A stretch of DNA of 64,000 bases from Stutzerimonas urumqiensis (GCF_003640395.1 NZ_RBZQ01000001.1:496001-560000), one strand, 5' to 3'. Positions 29,230 through 42,970 are shown, counted from the first letter of the stretch. Numbers and translations are program-made. The notes: generated by a model from the letters alone, not told the origin.

Positions 29230-29652
29230 TCACAATTCGACCCGTTGCGGATCATAGCCGCGTTGGCGGTACTGGCGGAAGTTCTCCCGGCAGGCTGCGA
29301 GCAGGGCGGGGGACTGGTTGACGATCTCGATGACGCGGCTGTAGCGGTCGATGTCCATCGGCAGACGGGTGTTGAGGTTGATCAGCAGGCCGCTGCCGAA
29401 TCCAGCTGGCGGTGTGTCGCTGCCGATCAGCACGGGCGCGGTGTCGTCATCGGTCAGGCGAGCGTGCGGAACGAAGCTTTCGGCCTTGAAGCGCCAGAGC
29501 AGCTCGTCGAGCTCGGCGCACTGGTCGTCGTGCTCGCCGCGCAGGAAGACGCCAAGCCCCTGGCGCCAGGCCTTGGCAGCCAGTTGGCAGGCCGCCCGCA
29601 GCCGGCCTTCGTCAGTGGAGGAGGGTAGGACGTAAAACTCGATGCGTGGCAT
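29230..29652 (-). CDS. holC: HolC, DNA polymerase III chi subunit
   Basis: 140-residue chi subunit, which links the clamp loader (with psi) to single-strand-binding protein. Recognised by MPRIEFYVLPSSTDEGRLRAACQLAAKAW, LWRFKAESFVPHA and APVLIGSDTPP. Same strand, between pepA (51 bases upstream) and the hypothetical gene before valS. Confidence 0.93.
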   Translation of the reverse strand: MPRIEFYVLPSSTDEGRLRAACQLAAKAWRQGLGVFLRGEHDDQCAELDELLWRFKAESFVPHARLTDDDTAPVLIGSDTPPAGFGSGLLINLNTRLPMDIDRYSRVIEIVNQSPALLAACRENFRQYRQRGYDPQRVEL

Positions 29653-29702
29653 GGATGACCGATTGGCGAGGCAATGCGGGGACAAGCCCCGCCAGAGAAA
29701 GG

Positions 29703-31319
<1,617 letters not shown>

Positions 31320-31473
31320 TCATACCGCCGGGCCTTCCCGTTGCACCTGCTATCGATGCACCGCGCCATCCCGGCCTGTGGCTGGGTATCGACGACCCGT
31401 GGCGACGCGGGCCGGCTGCTTGGCGGCTAGTTTGAGCGCTGCCGCCAGAGCCTGACAACCCTGGAGTTCCGGT

Positions 31474-32592
31474 TTGATCGTCTTCCGCTATCTATCCCGT
31501 GAATTGCTGATCACGCTGAGCGCCGTGAGCGCCGTACTGCTGGTCATCATCATGAGCGGCCGTTTCATCAAGTACCTGGCTCAGGCCGCGCAGGGCGTGC
31601 TCGATCCGGGTGTCCTGTTCCTCATCATGGGGTTTCGTCTGCCAGGCTTTCTGCAGCTGATCCTGCCGCTGGGGCTCTTTCTCGGCATTCTCCTGGCATA
31701 CGGCCGTTTGTACCTCGATAGCGAGATGACCGTGCTGTCGGCGACCGGCATGAGCCAGCGCCGGCTACTGGTCTATACGCTGGCACCCGCCGCGCTGGTG
31801 GCGCTGATCGTCGGGTGGTTGAGCCTAGGGCTTGCGCCGCAGGGCGTTTCGGCCGTCGCGCGCATCCTCAACGAGCAGGATTCGCTCACGGAACTCGATA
31901 CCCTGGCGCCCGGCCGCTTCCAGACCCTGCGCGACGGCACGCGCGTCACCTATGCGCAGGAGCTGTCCGAGGATCGTACCGAGCTGGGCGGCGTGTTCAT
32001 CTCCGAGACCACGGTGGCGGGCAAGGCTGCCAAGGGTGTTTCGGTACTTGTTGCCGAAACCGGCCGCCAGGAAATCCGTCCCGATGGCAGCCGCTATCTG
32101 ATTCTGGAAGATGGATATCGGTACGACGGCAATCCGGGGCAGGCGGATTACCGGGAGATTCGGTTCGATACCTACGGCATCCTCTTGCCCAAGCCCGAAG
32201 TGAGCCTGGAAGTCAGCGAGCGGGAGGCCATCCCGACCGCCCAGCTTTGGGGGAGCGACAACTCCCGACTGCAATCGGAACTTCAGTGGCGCTTGTCGTT
32301 GCCGTTGCTGGTATTCGTCGTCACGGTGCTTGCGGTACCGCTCGCCAAGGTCAATCCCCGCCAGGGGCGCTTCCTCAAATTATTGCCGGCCATCCTGTTG
32401 TATATGACCTACCTCGCACTTCTGATCGCAACGCGCAGTGCCGTGGACAAGGGCGATATTCCGGGCGCACTCGGCATGTGGTGGGTGCACGCGGTGTTCC
32501 TCGCAATTGGCCTGCTGCTGATGGCATGGGAGCCGCTGTCGCTGCGTTGGTGGCGCCGTCGTGCTACGACCGGAGGGTCCGCCCATGCGTAA
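31474..32592 (+). CDS. lptF: LptF, LPS export permease
   Basis: Inner-membrane permease of the LptB2FG complex that extracts lipopolysaccharide for transport to the outer membrane. 372 residues with membrane helices at the N terminus and near the C terminus, flanking a periplasmic beta-jellyroll. It starts with TTG at 31474 (MIVFRYLSRELL), supported by GGAG eight bases upstream and by the conserved start of the family. Overlaps lptG by 8 bases. Divergent from pepA. Confidence 0.95.
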   Translation: MIVFRYLSRELLITLSAVSAVLLVIIMSGRFIKYLAQAAQGVLDPGVLFLIMGFRLPGFLQLILPLGLFLGILLAYGRLYLDSEMTVLSATGMSQRRLLVYTLAPAALVALIVGWLSLGLAPQGVSAVARILNEQDSLTELDTLAPGRFQTLRDGTRVTYAQELSEDRTELGGVFISETTVAGKAAKGVSVLVAETGRQEIRPDGSRYLILEDGYRYDGNPGQADYREIRFDTYGILLPKPEVSLEVSEREAIPTAQLWGSDNSRLQSELQWRLSLPLLVFVVTVLAVPLAKVNPRQGRFLKLLPAILLYMTYLALLIATRSAVDKGDIPGALGMWWVHAVFLAIGLLLMAWEPLSLRWWRRRATTGGSAHA

Positions 32593-33646
32593 GCTGGACT
32601 GGTACATCGGCCGTTCCGTTTTCATTTCCATCGTCAGTGTTCTCGGCATCATCGTCGGGTTGGCACTGTTGTTTGCCTTCATCGATGAGTTGGGTGATGT
32701 CGAGGGGGGCTACGGAGCGCTCGATGCGCTGACGTTCGTTCTGCTCACCAGCCCCCGTCGTCTCTATGAAGTGTTGCCCATGAGCGCGCTGATCGGTTGC
32801 CTGATCGGCCTCGGTGCGCTTGCCAGCAACAGCGAACTGACGATCATTCGGGCCGCTGGCGTATCGCTGGGGCGCATCGTTTGGGCGGTCATGAAGCCAT
32901 TGCTGGTGCTGCTGCTGATTGGCCTGGTGATCGGTGAGTACGTCGCGCCACGGTCGGAAGACGTCGCGCAGGCCAGGCGCTCCTTGGCGCAGGGCGGCGG
33001 CGAGGCGCAAAGCAGCAAGCATGGCGTCTGGCACCGGCAGGGCGATGAGTTCATTCACATCAACTCGGTCCAGCCCGGCGGCATGCTCCTCGGCGTCACG
33101 CGCTACCGATTCGGCGACGATCGCCAGCTGGATTCGGCGAGCTTCGCAAGGCGCGCGATCTACGAAAATGGCACTTGGCAATTGCTCGATGTCCAAACCA
33201 CAGCGTTTCTCAGTGATCACACCGATGTTGAGCGAGCAGACCGTCAGCCTTGGGATGTCGAGCTGACCCCGCAGTTGCTGGGCACGGTCGCTCAGGAGCC
33301 CGAGGCCCTGTCCTTCACCGGGCTCTGGCGCTATATCGGCTACCTCGATGAGCAGGGGCTCAATAACAACCGTTACCGTCTGGCCTTCTGGACGAAGGTG
33401 CTTCAGCCGCTGGTCACTGTCTCGCTCGTGCTGCTGGCGATCTCGTTCGTCTTCGGCCCGCTGCGTTCAGTAACGTTGGGGCAGCGTATTTTTACGGGTG
33501 TGGTCGTCGGGTTCGTCTTCCGTATCGCGCAGGATCTGCTGGGCCCAGCCAGTCAGGTCTATGGCTTCTCACCGTTGCTGGCGGTCGCTTTGCCGGCGGC
33601 GCTTTGTGCGCTCCTAGGTGTTCTGCTGCTGCGGCGTGCCGGTTAG
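32585..33646 (+). CDS. lptG: LptG, LPS export permease
   Basis: Partner of LptF in the LPS transporter. 353 residues starting MRKLDWYIGRSVF, with the same YjgP/YjgQ fold: N-terminal helices, periplasmic domain, C-terminal helices ending ALCALLGVLLLRRAG. The ATG lies inside the lptF 3' end, so the two are translationally coupled and made in equal amounts. Confidence 0.95.
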   Translation: MRKLDWYIGRSVFISIVSVLGIIVGLALLFAFIDELGDVEGGYGALDALTFVLLTSPRRLYEVLPMSALIGCLIGLGALASNSELTIIRAAGVSLGRIVWAVMKPLLVLLLIGLVIGEYVAPRSEDVAQARRSLAQGGGEAQSSKHGVWHRQGDEFIHINSVQPGGMLLGVTRYRFGDDRQLDSASFARRAIYENGTWQLLDVQTTAFLSDHTDVERADRQPWDVELTPQLLGTVAQEPEALSFTGLWRYIGYLDEQGLNNNRYRLAFWTKVLQPLVTVSLVLLAISFVFGPLRSVTLGQRIFTGVVVGFVFRIAQDLLGPASQVYGFSPLLAVALPAALCALLGVLLLRRAG

Positions 33647-33658
33647 ATCGCTACATGG

Positions 33659-34156
33659 CTACTTGCGATGGGCGCCCTTGGGCAGCTGCACGACCTGGCT
33701 CTCGGAGTAGATGTCCGACCAGGTCCGCCGTTGCTTGTCCTTGAGCATCCACAGAACGCCGATGCCGACGCAAAGCCAGGAAGGTATCGCGATGAGGAAC
33801 CTGAGCAGCGCCTGCCAGAGATCGATTGCGCTGCCGTCTTTGTTTTGCACGCGGATTCCCCACACTTGCATGCCCAGCGTTTGGCCGTTGTGGGTCCAGA
33901 ATTTCGCGAAGAAGGCGAAAAGGCTGATGAACAGGATGGTCGACAGCAAAGGGTCGATATCCAGGCCACCACTCTCGGCAAGCGCCTGCAGACCCTCGCT
34001 TCCATAGATCAATCGAAGTGCGACCTGCTGGTAGACCAACGTGACGACCATCATCAGGGCAATGGATAGCAGAAGGTCGTAGAAGAATGCGGCCAGGCGC
34101 TTGGCCAGGCCTGCAACCGGGAACTGGCCCTGAGGCTGTAGAAAGTGCGTCGGCAT
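33659..34156 (-). CDS. RDD family membrane protein
   Basis: 165-residue inner-membrane protein with about three hydrophobic segments. The RDD signature region is LAKRLAAFFYDLLLSIALMM (Arg and Asp conserved) with GQTLGMQVWGIRVQNKDG and a C-terminal RRTWSDIYSESQVV. Function unknown for most members; it is convergent with lptG, 12 bases apart. Confidence 0.88.
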   Translation of the reverse strand: MPTHFLQPQGQFPVAGLAKRLAAFFYDLLLSIALMMVVTLVYQQVALRLIYGSEGLQALAESGGLDIDPLLSTILFISLFAFFAKFWTHNGQTLGMQVWGIRVQNKDGSAIDLWQALLRFLIAIPSWLCVGIGVLWMLKDKQRRTWSDIYSESQVVQLPKGAHRK

Positions 34157-34211
34157 TGAAGCCTGCTCGTAGCAAAGGAGGCGCAATTCTACCGAAACGC
34201 AGGCAATAAAA

Positions 34212-34237
34212 AGCCCCTGATGTTGCCATCAGGGGCT
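34212..34237 (-). terminator. intrinsic terminator after the cold shock gene
   Basis: AGCCCCTGATG TTGC CATCAGGGGCT is a perfect 11-bp stem. On the - strand it is followed by TTTTTATTG, 26 bases after the csp stop. Confidence 0.88.
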
Positions 34238-34262
34238 TTCAGAGCGCAGGTAGCAGTAATGC

Positions 34263-34475
34263 TTAGCCCAGGATTTGTACCTGGTCAGCCTGCATGCCCT
34301 TTTGACCTTGCACAGCGACGAAGCTGACTTTCTGGCCTTCTTTCAGGCTCTTGAAGCCGTTGCCTTCGATCGCGCGGAAGTGCACGAACAGATCCGGACC
34401 GCTCTCAGGAGTGATGAAACCAAAACCTTTCTCGTCGTTAAACCACTTGACGGTGCCGTTCTGACGATTCGACAT
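34263..34475 (-). CDS. cold shock protein (CspA family)
   Basis: 70-residue RNA/DNA-binding OB-fold protein. The RNP1 and RNP2 motifs are KGFGFITPE and DLFVHF; it starts [24 protein letters not shown] precedes the ATG. The upstream 309 bases hold no gene, so a long structured 5' leader, as in many csp mRNAs, is possible. Strong terminator downstream. Confidence 0.95.
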   Translation of the reverse strand: MSNRQNGTVKWFNDEKGFGFITPESGPDLFVHFRAIEGNGFKSLKEGQKVSFVAVQGQKGMQADQVQILG

Positions 34476-34784
34476 ATCTTATTTCCTTGGAACTAAAGTT
34501 GATGACAGCCTCCCCGGTACGAGGATTGCTGAGAACTGTTGCAGAGAGTAAGAGAAGTCGAGCGGGATGTAGCGGATCGTAGGATCTACTGCACCAGGTC
34601 ACGATTCAACAGCGACCCATGCAAACAGTGAGGCACACTCTACGCTAACTCTTGGAGATTTGCCAACCCTTCTTCGATCGAGAGAAGGTGAGAGACGCTT
34701 TCTCGTACGAGCCATTGCAGGAGTGGACCAGAATGATGCGCCAGCTGATCCTGCTGGGGAGCCTTCATGAATAGAAGGCTGAAG
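34476..34784. other. non-coding region between tRNA-Leu and the csp gene
   Basis: No gene is seen. This is upstream of the cold shock gene and downstream of the tRNA on the same strand, so it holds the csp promoter and leader. No consensus promoter was assigned. Confidence 0.55.
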
Positions 34785-34871
34785 TGGTGCCTCGGGAGAG
34801 ACTCGAACTCTCACTCTGTCGCCAGAAACGGATTTTGAATCCGCCGCGTCTACCGATTCCGCCACCGAGGC
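34785..34871 (-). tRNA. tRNA-Leu (anticodon CAA)
   Basis: The - strand begins GCCTCGGTGGCGGAATCGG, with the acceptor stem GCCTCGG pairing with CCGAGGC before ACCA. The anticodon arm GCGGATTCAAAATCCGT gives loop TTCAAAA and anticodon CAA, reading UUG. A long variable arm (about CTGGCGACAGAG) is typical of tRNA-Leu. The T loop GTTCGAGTC is present, and CCA is encoded. 87 bases. Confidence 0.95.
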
Positions 34872-34981
34872 ACGGTGGGCGCGAAGTATAGGGATGCGCT
34901 TGGTTGTGGTCAATGCACTGACGTGGCCGAAATGACATCTTTAGGCTAAGCTCGTCGACCCGCCGCTACAGCCTATGATCG

Positions 34982-37161
<2,180 letters not shown>

Positions 37162-37190
37162 TAAATCTGATCTGCTGACAGGAGTGTTGC

Positions 37191-37526
37191 ATGAGCTTTT
37201 TGATTCCCGCTGCCTATGCGCAAGAGGCTGCACCGGCGGCCGGACCGGCCGGAACCGGTTTCGAATGGGTTTTTCTGATCGGTTTTCTGGTCATTTTCTA
37301 TCTGATGATCTGGCGTCCCCAGGCAAAGCGCGCCAAGGAACATAAGAACCTCATAGGCGGGCTGCAGAAGGGTGATGAAGTGGTGACCTCAGGCGGTATC
37401 GCCGGCAAGGTAGTCAAGGTTGCCGATGATTTCGTGGTCATCGAAGTGTCCGACACCGTCGAGTTGAAGATTCAGAAAGTCGCTATCGCCGCCACGCTCC
37501 CGAAGGGCACCTTGAAAGCGATTTGA
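37191..37526 (+). CDS. yajC: YajC, Sec translocon accessory protein
   Basis: 111-residue single-pass inner-membrane protein, part of the SecDF-YajC complex. N-terminal helix WVFLIGFLVIFYLMIW followed by RPQAKRAKEHKNL and the cytosolic domain with GDEVVTSGGIAGKV. AGGAG precedes ATG. Located between tgt and secD as usual. Confidence 0.96.
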   Translation: MSFLIPAAYAQEAAPAAGPAGTGFEWVFLIGFLVIFYLMIWRPQAKRAKEHKNLIGGLQKGDEVVTSGGIAGKVVKVADDFVVIEVSDTVELKIQKVAIAATLPKGTLKAI

Positions 37527-37586
37527 GCCAACTCATCAAACCAGACGGGGCGCGCAAGGCGCCCCGCGTCTTAAGTGGGCCATCTG

Positions 37587-39455
37587 ATGCTCAATAGATT
37601 TCCCGTTTGGAAGTACCTGCTGATCCTGGCGGTACTTGCGATCTCCTTCGTTTATTCGGTGCCGAACCTGTATCCGGACGATCCCGCGATCCAGATCACC
37701 GGCACCAGCACGGCGTTCGATGTCGAGCAGGCTGCGCTGGAAAAAGCGCGCACGGCGCTCGAAGAGGCCGGGATCGCGGTCAAGGCCGTTTCGCTCCAGG
37801 AGCAGGGCAGAGGGGGCTTGCTTCGTTTGGAGCGTGCAGGTGATCAGTTGCCGGCCAAGGATATCGTCCGTCGGACGCTGGGCGATGAGTACGTCGTCGC
37901 GCTCAACCTGGCGCCTACGACCCCTGAATGGCTACGCAGCATCGGTGCGACCCCGATGAAGCTCGGTCTCGATCTTTCCGGTGGCGTTCATTTCCTGCTT
38001 GAAGTCGATATGCAAAAGGCCGTGGAGACTCGGCTGAATGTCTATGAAGGCGAAATAAAGAGCCTGCTGCGCAAGGAACGTGTTCGCTATCGGTCCCTTC
38101 CGAAGCAGGAAACAGGCATCCAGCTGGGCTTCAATAGCGAGCAGGCGTTGGAGGAGGCTGCAGCGCTCGTTCGAGAGAATTTCAGCGATTTCCAGCTGAC
38201 GACCCAAGAGCGCAATGGGCTGCAAGTCCTCCAGCTACAGCTGACGGAAGCGAAGCTGGCGGAGATTCGCGAGTATTCGATCAAGCAGAACCTCACCACG
38301 GTTCGTAATCGGGTGAACGAACTTGGTGTTGCCGAGCCGTTGGTGCAGCGCCAAGGGGCAAATCGCATCGTCGTGGAGCTTCCGGGCGTGCAGGACACCG
38401 CCGAAGCCAAGCGCATCCTCGGCAAGACTGCCAACCTCGAGTTTCGTCTGGCCGCCGAGCCAGGCGCGTCGCGTGCCACGACGGAGTTGTTCGAATTCCG
38501 CGAGCCCGGCCGGCCGCCGGTTCCGCTCGAGCGCAATCTGATCATCACCGGTGATCAGGTCACCGATGCCCAGGCGAGTTATGACGAGAATGGCCGTCCG
38601 CAGGTCAACATCCGCCTGGATGGTCACGGCGGCGACCTGATGAACCGTGCGACCCGTGACAATGTCGGGCGTAGCATGGCAGTGATCTTCATCGAGCAGC
38701 GCCCGACGACTCGCTATGTTCGGCAGGTGGTCGACGGGGTCGAAAAGGAAGTGCCGGTCCAGACCTTCGAGGAAGAGAAGAAGATCATCAGCCTGGCGAC
38801 CATTCAGTCGCCGCTGGGCAGCCAGTTCCGGATCACCGGCCTCGATGGCCAAGGCGAGTCTTCCGAATTGGCGCTGCTTCTGCGTGCCGGTGGATTGGCG
38901 GCGCCGATGTACTTCGCCGAAGAGCGCACGATCGGGCCAAGCCTGGGGGCCGAGAATATCCAGCTCGGTGTCGAGGCGGCGCTGTGGGGCTTCCTGTTCG
39001 TGTCGATCTTCATGATCGCGATCTACAAGTTCTTCGGCGTGCTGGCGACTGTGGCGCTGTCGCTGAACCTGATCATGCTCGTCGCGCTCATGTCGGCGCT
39101 GGGTGCCACGCTGACCTTGCCAGGTATCGCTGGCATTGTCTTGACCATGGGTATGGCGGTCGATGCCAACGTGCTGATCTTTTCGCGTATACGGGAGGAA
39201 ATCAGCAATGGTCTTTCCATCCAGCGATCAATCCATGAAGGCTTCGATCGTGCCTTCTCCGCCATTCTGGACGGCAACCTGACGACATTGCTGGTGGGGG
39301 GGATTCTGTTCGCGATGGGGACCGGGCCGATCAAAGGCTTCGCCGTAACCCTGTCGGTGGGGATTCTCACGTCGATGTTCACCGCGATATTCGTGACTCG
39401 CGCGATGGTCAATCTGCTGTTCGGCGGACGCGACCTCAAGAAGCTGTGGATTTGA
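37587..39455 (+). CDS. secD: SecD, protein export membrane protein
   Basis: Uses the proton gradient to help pull proteins out of the Sec channel. 622 residues. First helix after MLNRFPVWKYLLILAVLA, a large periplasmic domain (GLDLSGGVHFLLEVD) and five C-terminal helices with GMAVDANVLIFSRIREE. The ATG at 37587 gives the family start; a GTG four codons upstream is in frame but unsupported. Pairs with secF, nine bases downstream. Confidence 0.97.
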   Translation: MLNRFPVWKYLLILAVLAISFVYSVPNLYPDDPAIQITGTSTAFDVEQAALEKARTALEEAGIAVKAVSLQEQGRGGLLRLERAGDQLPAKDIVRRTLGDEYVVALNLAPTTPEWLRSIGATPMKLGLDLSGGVHFLLEVDMQKAVETRLNVYEGEIKSLLRKERVRYRSLPKQETGIQLGFNSEQALEEAAALVRENFSDFQLTTQERNGLQVLQLQLTEAKLAEIREYSIKQNLTTVRNRVNELGVAEPLVQRQGANRIVVELPGVQDTAEAKRILGKTANLEFRLAAEPGASRATTELFEFREPGRPPVPLERNLIITGDQVTDAQASYDENGRPQVNIRLDGHGGDLMNRATRDNVGRSMAVIFIEQRPTTRYVRQVVDGVEKEVPVQTFEEEKKIISLATIQSPLGSQFRITGLDGQGESSELALLLRAGGLAAPMYFAEERTIGPSLGAENIQLGVEAALWGFLFVSIFMIAIYKFFGVLATVALSLNLIMLVALMSALGATLTLPGIAGIVLTMGMAVDANVLIFSRIREEISNGLSIQRSIHEGFDRAFSAILDGNLTTLLVGGILFAMGTGPIKGFAVTLSVGILTSMFTAIFVTRAMVNLLFGGRDLKKLWI

Positions 39456-39464
39456 GGTAACGAC

Positions 39465-40373
39465 ATGAAACGAGTCATCAACTTCATGGGTATCCGGAAT
39501 ATCGCGTTTGCGTGCACGGTTATCCTGACGGTCCTGTCGCTTGGCAGCCTCGCCATCAAGGGCTTGAACTTTGGCCTGGATTTCACGGGCGGTACGCTGA
39601 TCGAGCTTAGCTACGAGTCGCCCGTCGAGCTCGAGGAAGTGCGGGAACGGCTGGCAGAGCAGGGTTATCCGGAGGCGGTCGTTCAGAGCTTTGGCGCGAC
39701 GACCGACGTGCTCGTCCGTATGCCGAGCGACGATCCCCAGCTAGGGGTTCGTATAGCCGAGGCGCTGGATTCCGAAGACGCCGGCAATGCCGCGACGGTC
39801 AAACGTGTCGAATTCGTCGGCCCTGCGGTCGGTGAGGAGCTGCGCGACCAGGGTGGATTGGGCATGCTTCTTGCTTTGGGTGGCATCCTGGTCTACGTGG
39901 CGTTTCGCTTCCAGTGGAAGTTCGGGTTTGGCGCTGTGATCTCGCTGTTCCACGACGTGATCATCGCACTGGGCGTCTTTTCGTTTTTCCAGCTGACGTT
40001 CGATCTCACGGTGCTGGCGGCCGTCCTGGCCATCATTGGCTATTCGTTGAACGATACGATCGTGATCTTCGACCGAATTCGCGAAAACTTCCGCATGCTG
40101 CGCAAGGCCGATCTGATTGAGAACATCAATATATCGACGACTCAGACGCTGCTGCGGACCCTGGCCACCTCTATCTCGACGCTACTGGCGATCCTTGCGC
40201 TGATGGTATTCGGCGGGGAAAACCTCTGGGGCTTTTCGTTAGCGCTGTTCGTGGGTGTGCTGGCCGGCACCTATTCATCCGTTTATATCGCCAGCCCGAT
40301 CCTGATTTGGCTGAAGCTGACCCGTGAAGACCTCATTCCACCGGTCACTGAAGAGGTGGATGAGCGTCCCTGA
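39465..40373 (+). CDS. secF: SecF, protein export membrane protein
   Basis: 302-residue partner of SecD. Motifs GLDFTGGTLIEL and GYSLNDTIVIFDRIREN are characteristic; six membrane helices. GAGG precedes the ATG. Last gene of tgt-yajC-secDF, closed by a strong bidirectional terminator shared with convergent suhB. Confidence 0.97.
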   Translation: MKRVINFMGIRNIAFACTVILTVLSLGSLAIKGLNFGLDFTGGTLIELSYESPVELEEVRERLAEQGYPEAVVQSFGATTDVLVRMPSDDPQLGVRIAEALDSEDAGNAATVKRVEFVGPAVGEELRDQGGLGMLLALGGILVYVAFRFQWKFGFGAVISLFHDVIIALGVFSFFQLTFDLTVLAAVLAIIGYSLNDTIVIFDRIRENFRMLRKADLIENINISTTQTLLRTLATSISTLLAILALMVFGGENLWGFSLALFVGVLAGTYSSVYIASPILIWLKLTREDLIPPVTEEVDERP

Positions 40374-40390
40374 GGAAAACTCGCGACAAC

Positions 40391-40419
40391 AAAAAACCCG
40401 CCAACCGGCGGGTTTTTTG
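40391..40419. terminator. bidirectional intrinsic terminator between secF and suhB
   Basis: AAAAAACCCGCC AACC GGCGGGTTTTTT: a GC stem flanked by A and T runs, so it works for both secF (+) and suhB (-). Confidence 0.92.
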
Positions 40420-40430
40420 TTGACTTGCCG

Positions 40431-41246
40431 TCACGCTTTGAATGACGGTCCAAGGTGTGGCTGGATCGCAGTGAGTACGGCTTTGAAGCATTTCGTGTTG
40501 CCGGCAACGATCTGGCCTTTTTCGAGGAATTCGTGGCCTCCGGTGAAGTCGCTGATCAATCCGCCGGCTTCCTGGATCAACAAGGCTCCGGCCGCCATGT
40601 CCCACTCGGAAAGGCCGAATTCCCAGAATGCGTCGTAGCGGCCAGCCGCGACGTAAGCCAGATCCAGGCTCGCGGCGCCAGCGCGGCGAATGCCGGCGGT
40701 CTGTCCGACGAGGCTACGGAACATGTTCAGGTAATTATCGAGATTGTTCAGTTGCCCATCGCGGAACGGGAAGCCGGTGCCGAGCAGGGCGCCCTCGAGG
40801 CTTTTACGGGCGCTGACGCGCATGCGGCGTCCGTTGAGTGCCGCACCGCGGCCTCGGCTGGCAGTGAATTCTTCCTGACGAATCGGGTCGACGACCACGG
40901 CGTGCTCAAGCCTTCCCTTGTATTTGCAGGCGATGCTCACTGCGTAATGGGGGACGCCTCGTAGAAAGTTGGTGGTCCCATCGAGCGGATCGATGATCCA
41001 TACGTAGTCTGCGCCTTCACCGCTACCGGCAAGGCTGCCGCCTTCTTCTCCCAGGATTCCATGGTTGGGATAGGCCTTGCGCAAGACATTGATAATGGTC
41101 TGCTCCGCCGCACGATCCACTTCGGAAACGTAGTCCTTGGCTTCCTTCTCATTGACGGCGATGGCGTCAAGGCGCTCGGTTGAACGGATGATCAGCTCGC
41201 CTGCGCTACGGGCAGCGCGCAGCGCGATATTCAGCATAGGCTGCAT
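40431..41246 (-). CDS. suhB: SuhB, inositol-1-monophosphatase family protein
   Basis: 271-residue Mg-dependent phosphatase fold; SuhB also acts in rRNA transcription antitermination complexes and affects virulence regulation in Pseudomonas. Metal-site motifs GEEGG, DPLDGTTNF near residue 85 and WDMAAG near residue 215 are intact. Divergent from trmJ. Confidence 0.95.
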   Translation of the reverse strand: MQPMLNIALRAARSAGELIIRSTERLDAIAVNEKEAKDYVSEVDRAAEQTIINVLRKAYPNHGILGEEGGSLAGSGEGADYVWIIDPLDGTTNFLRGVPHYAVSIACKYKGRLEHAVVVDPIRQEEFTASRGRGAALNGRRMRVSARKSLEGALLGTGFPFRDGQLNNLDNYLNMFRSLVGQTAGIRRAGAASLDLAYVAAGRYDAFWEFGLSEWDMAAGALLIQEAGGLISDFTGGHEFLEKGQIVAGNTKCFKAVLTAIQPHLGPSFKA

Positions 41247-41389
41247 TACGCAAATACCTGGTCGATACGAAAGCGCGAAATTCTAACAGGATTGAACCGC
41301 AGCACATATGCTCTCGACCGCTCGGCGATGGCATGTGCGAAAAGGGTTGGGTAAGCTTGCTAACCATTTTTTCGCGGTGGGCGTCAGAT

Positions 41390-42163
41390 TTGCTAGACAA
41401 GATTCGGGTGGTCCTCGTCAACACCAGTCATCCGGGAAATATCGGTGGCGCCGCTCGAGCCATGAAGAACATGGGGCTCGGGCAGTTGGTGTTGGTGCAA
41501 CCAGAGGATTTTCCAAGCTCCGAGGCGGTGGCCAGGGCGTCCGGCGCGCAGGACCTGCTCGACCAGGCGCGCGTCGTCGATTCACTCGAGGAGGCGATCG
41601 CCGGGTGTGCGCTGGTGTTGGGTACGAGTGCGCGGGACCGGCGAATTCCCTGGCCGTTGCTTGATCCGCGCGAATGCGCTGCGCATACGCTGCAGCAGGC
41701 CGAAGCGGGTGGCGAAGTCGCACTCGTCTTCGGTCGCGAATATGCAGGGCTGACTAATGAGGAACTTCAGCGCTGCCATTTCCATGTGCATATTCCGTCG
41801 GATCCCAGCTTTGGCTCGCTCAACCTGGCGGCGGCCGTCCAGGTGCTGGTCTACGAAGTGCGCATGGCGTGGCTCGCTGCCCAAGGGCAGCCGACCAAGC
41901 GGGAAAAGTTGGAGACCACGGCGATGCTCAATGCCCAGCTGGCAACCGCGGACGAGCTGGAGCGGTTTTACGAGCACCTCGAGCACACCCTGACCGACAT
42001 CGGGTTTCTCAACCCGGAAAAGCCGAGGCACTTGATGGCAAGGCTTCGGCGCCTGTATGGGCGTGCGGCGCCGAGCAAGCTGGAAATGAACATACTCAGA
42101 GGCATCCTGACCGAGACCCAGAAGGCGGTCGGGCGTCCTTCGGACAAGCAGGGGAAGTCATAG
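41390..42163 (+). CDS. trmJ: TrmJ, tRNA (cytidine/uridine-32-2'-O)-methyltransferase
   Basis: SPOUT-class enzyme that 2'-O-methylates position 32 of tRNAs. 257 residues from a TTG start at 41390, giving MLDKIRVVLVNTSHPGNIGG, the conserved N terminus; an upstream ATG would add 19 unconserved residues. Other motifs are VFGREYAGLTNEE and IPSDPSFGSLNLAAAVQV (knot region). cysE follows immediately. Confidence 0.94.
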   Translation: MLDKIRVVLVNTSHPGNIGGAARAMKNMGLGQLVLVQPEDFPSSEAVARASGAQDLLDQARVVDSLEEAIAGCALVLGTSARDRRIPWPLLDPRECAAHTLQQAEAGGEVALVFGREYAGLTNEELQRCHFHVHIPSDPSFGSLNLAAAVQVLVYEVRMAWLAAQGQPTKREKLETTAMLNAQLATADELERFYEHLEHTLTDIGFLNPEKPRHLMARLRRLYGRAAPSKLEMNILRGILTETQKAVGRPSDKQGKS

Positions 42164-42970
42164 ATGCTCGCGCGTATACGTGAAGACATTCAGAGCGTAT
42201 TTCACCGTGATCCCGCAGCACGGAACGCGTTCGAGGTTTTGACCTGCTACCCCGGGCTTCATGCGATCTGGCTGCACCGGATCGCTCACTGGCTCTGGTC
42301 GCGAGATCTCAAATGGCTGGCCAGGATGCTGTCGAATCTGGGGCGCTGGTTGACGGGTATCGAAATCCACCCTGGCGCCAGGATCGGGCGACGCTTTTTC
42401 ATCGATCATGGCCTCGGAATCGTCATCGGCGAAACAGCCGAGATCGGTGACGACGTGACGCTTTACCAAGGTGTCACCTTGGGCGGGACCAGTTGGAATA
42501 AGGGTAAGCGCCACCCGACTTTGGAGGATGGCGTCGTTGTGGGCGCAGGCGCCAAGGTGCTGGGGCCGTTCACCGTGGGGGCGGGCGCCAAGATCGGCTC
42601 CAATGCGGTCGTTACCAAGGCGGTACCGGCCGAGGCCACAGCAGTCGGCATCCCGGGGCGAATAATCGTCAAGAGCGATGATGAGCAGGAAGCCCGAAGA
42701 AAAGCCATCGCGGAAAAGATCGGGTTCGATGCGTACGGCGTCAGCCATGACATGCCCGACCCGGTGGCGCGGGCGATAGGGCAGCTCCTGGATCATGTCC
42801 AGGCGGTCGAGGAGCGGCTCGAAGGGATGTGCGCGGCGCTCAAGGCGCTCGGCAGTGATTACTGCGCCAACGAGCTGCCTTCGCTGCGTGAGGAGGATTT
42901 CGCCGAGGTTAAAGGTGAGTCGTCGAGTGCTCGTCCTGAGGCGGTCGATCAGACGCGGGTGGGTGAGTAA
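42164..42970 (+). CDS. cysE: CysE, serine O-acetyltransferase
   Basis: Forms O-acetylserine, the precursor of cysteine. 268 residues. Left-handed beta-helix hexapeptide repeats from [19 protein letters not shown] through [20 protein letters not shown]; catalytic His in FIDHG. The ATG directly follows the trmJ stop. The position before iscR is sensible because cysteine is the sulfur donor for IscS. The C-terminal tail is Glu/Ser-rich. Confidence 0.95.
   Translation: MLARIREDIQSVFHRDPAARNAFEVLTCYPGLHAIWLHRIAHWLWSRDLKWLARMLSNLGRWLTGIEIHPGARIGRRFFIDHGLGIVIGETAEIGDDVTLYQGVTLGGTSWNKGKRHPTLEDGVVVGAGAKVLGPFTVGAGAKIGSNAVVTKAVPAEATAVGIPGRIIVKSDDEQEARRKAIAEKIGFDAYGVSHDMPDPVARAIGQLLDHVQAVEERLEGMCAALKALGSDYCANELPSLREEDFAEVKGESSSARPEAVDQTRVGE

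Noticed and set aside
37546..37565. GGGGCGC GCAAG GCGCCCC hairpin between yajC and secD
   Set aside because: A stem is present but there is no T run and secD is expected to be co-transcribed, so it was not listed as a terminator.
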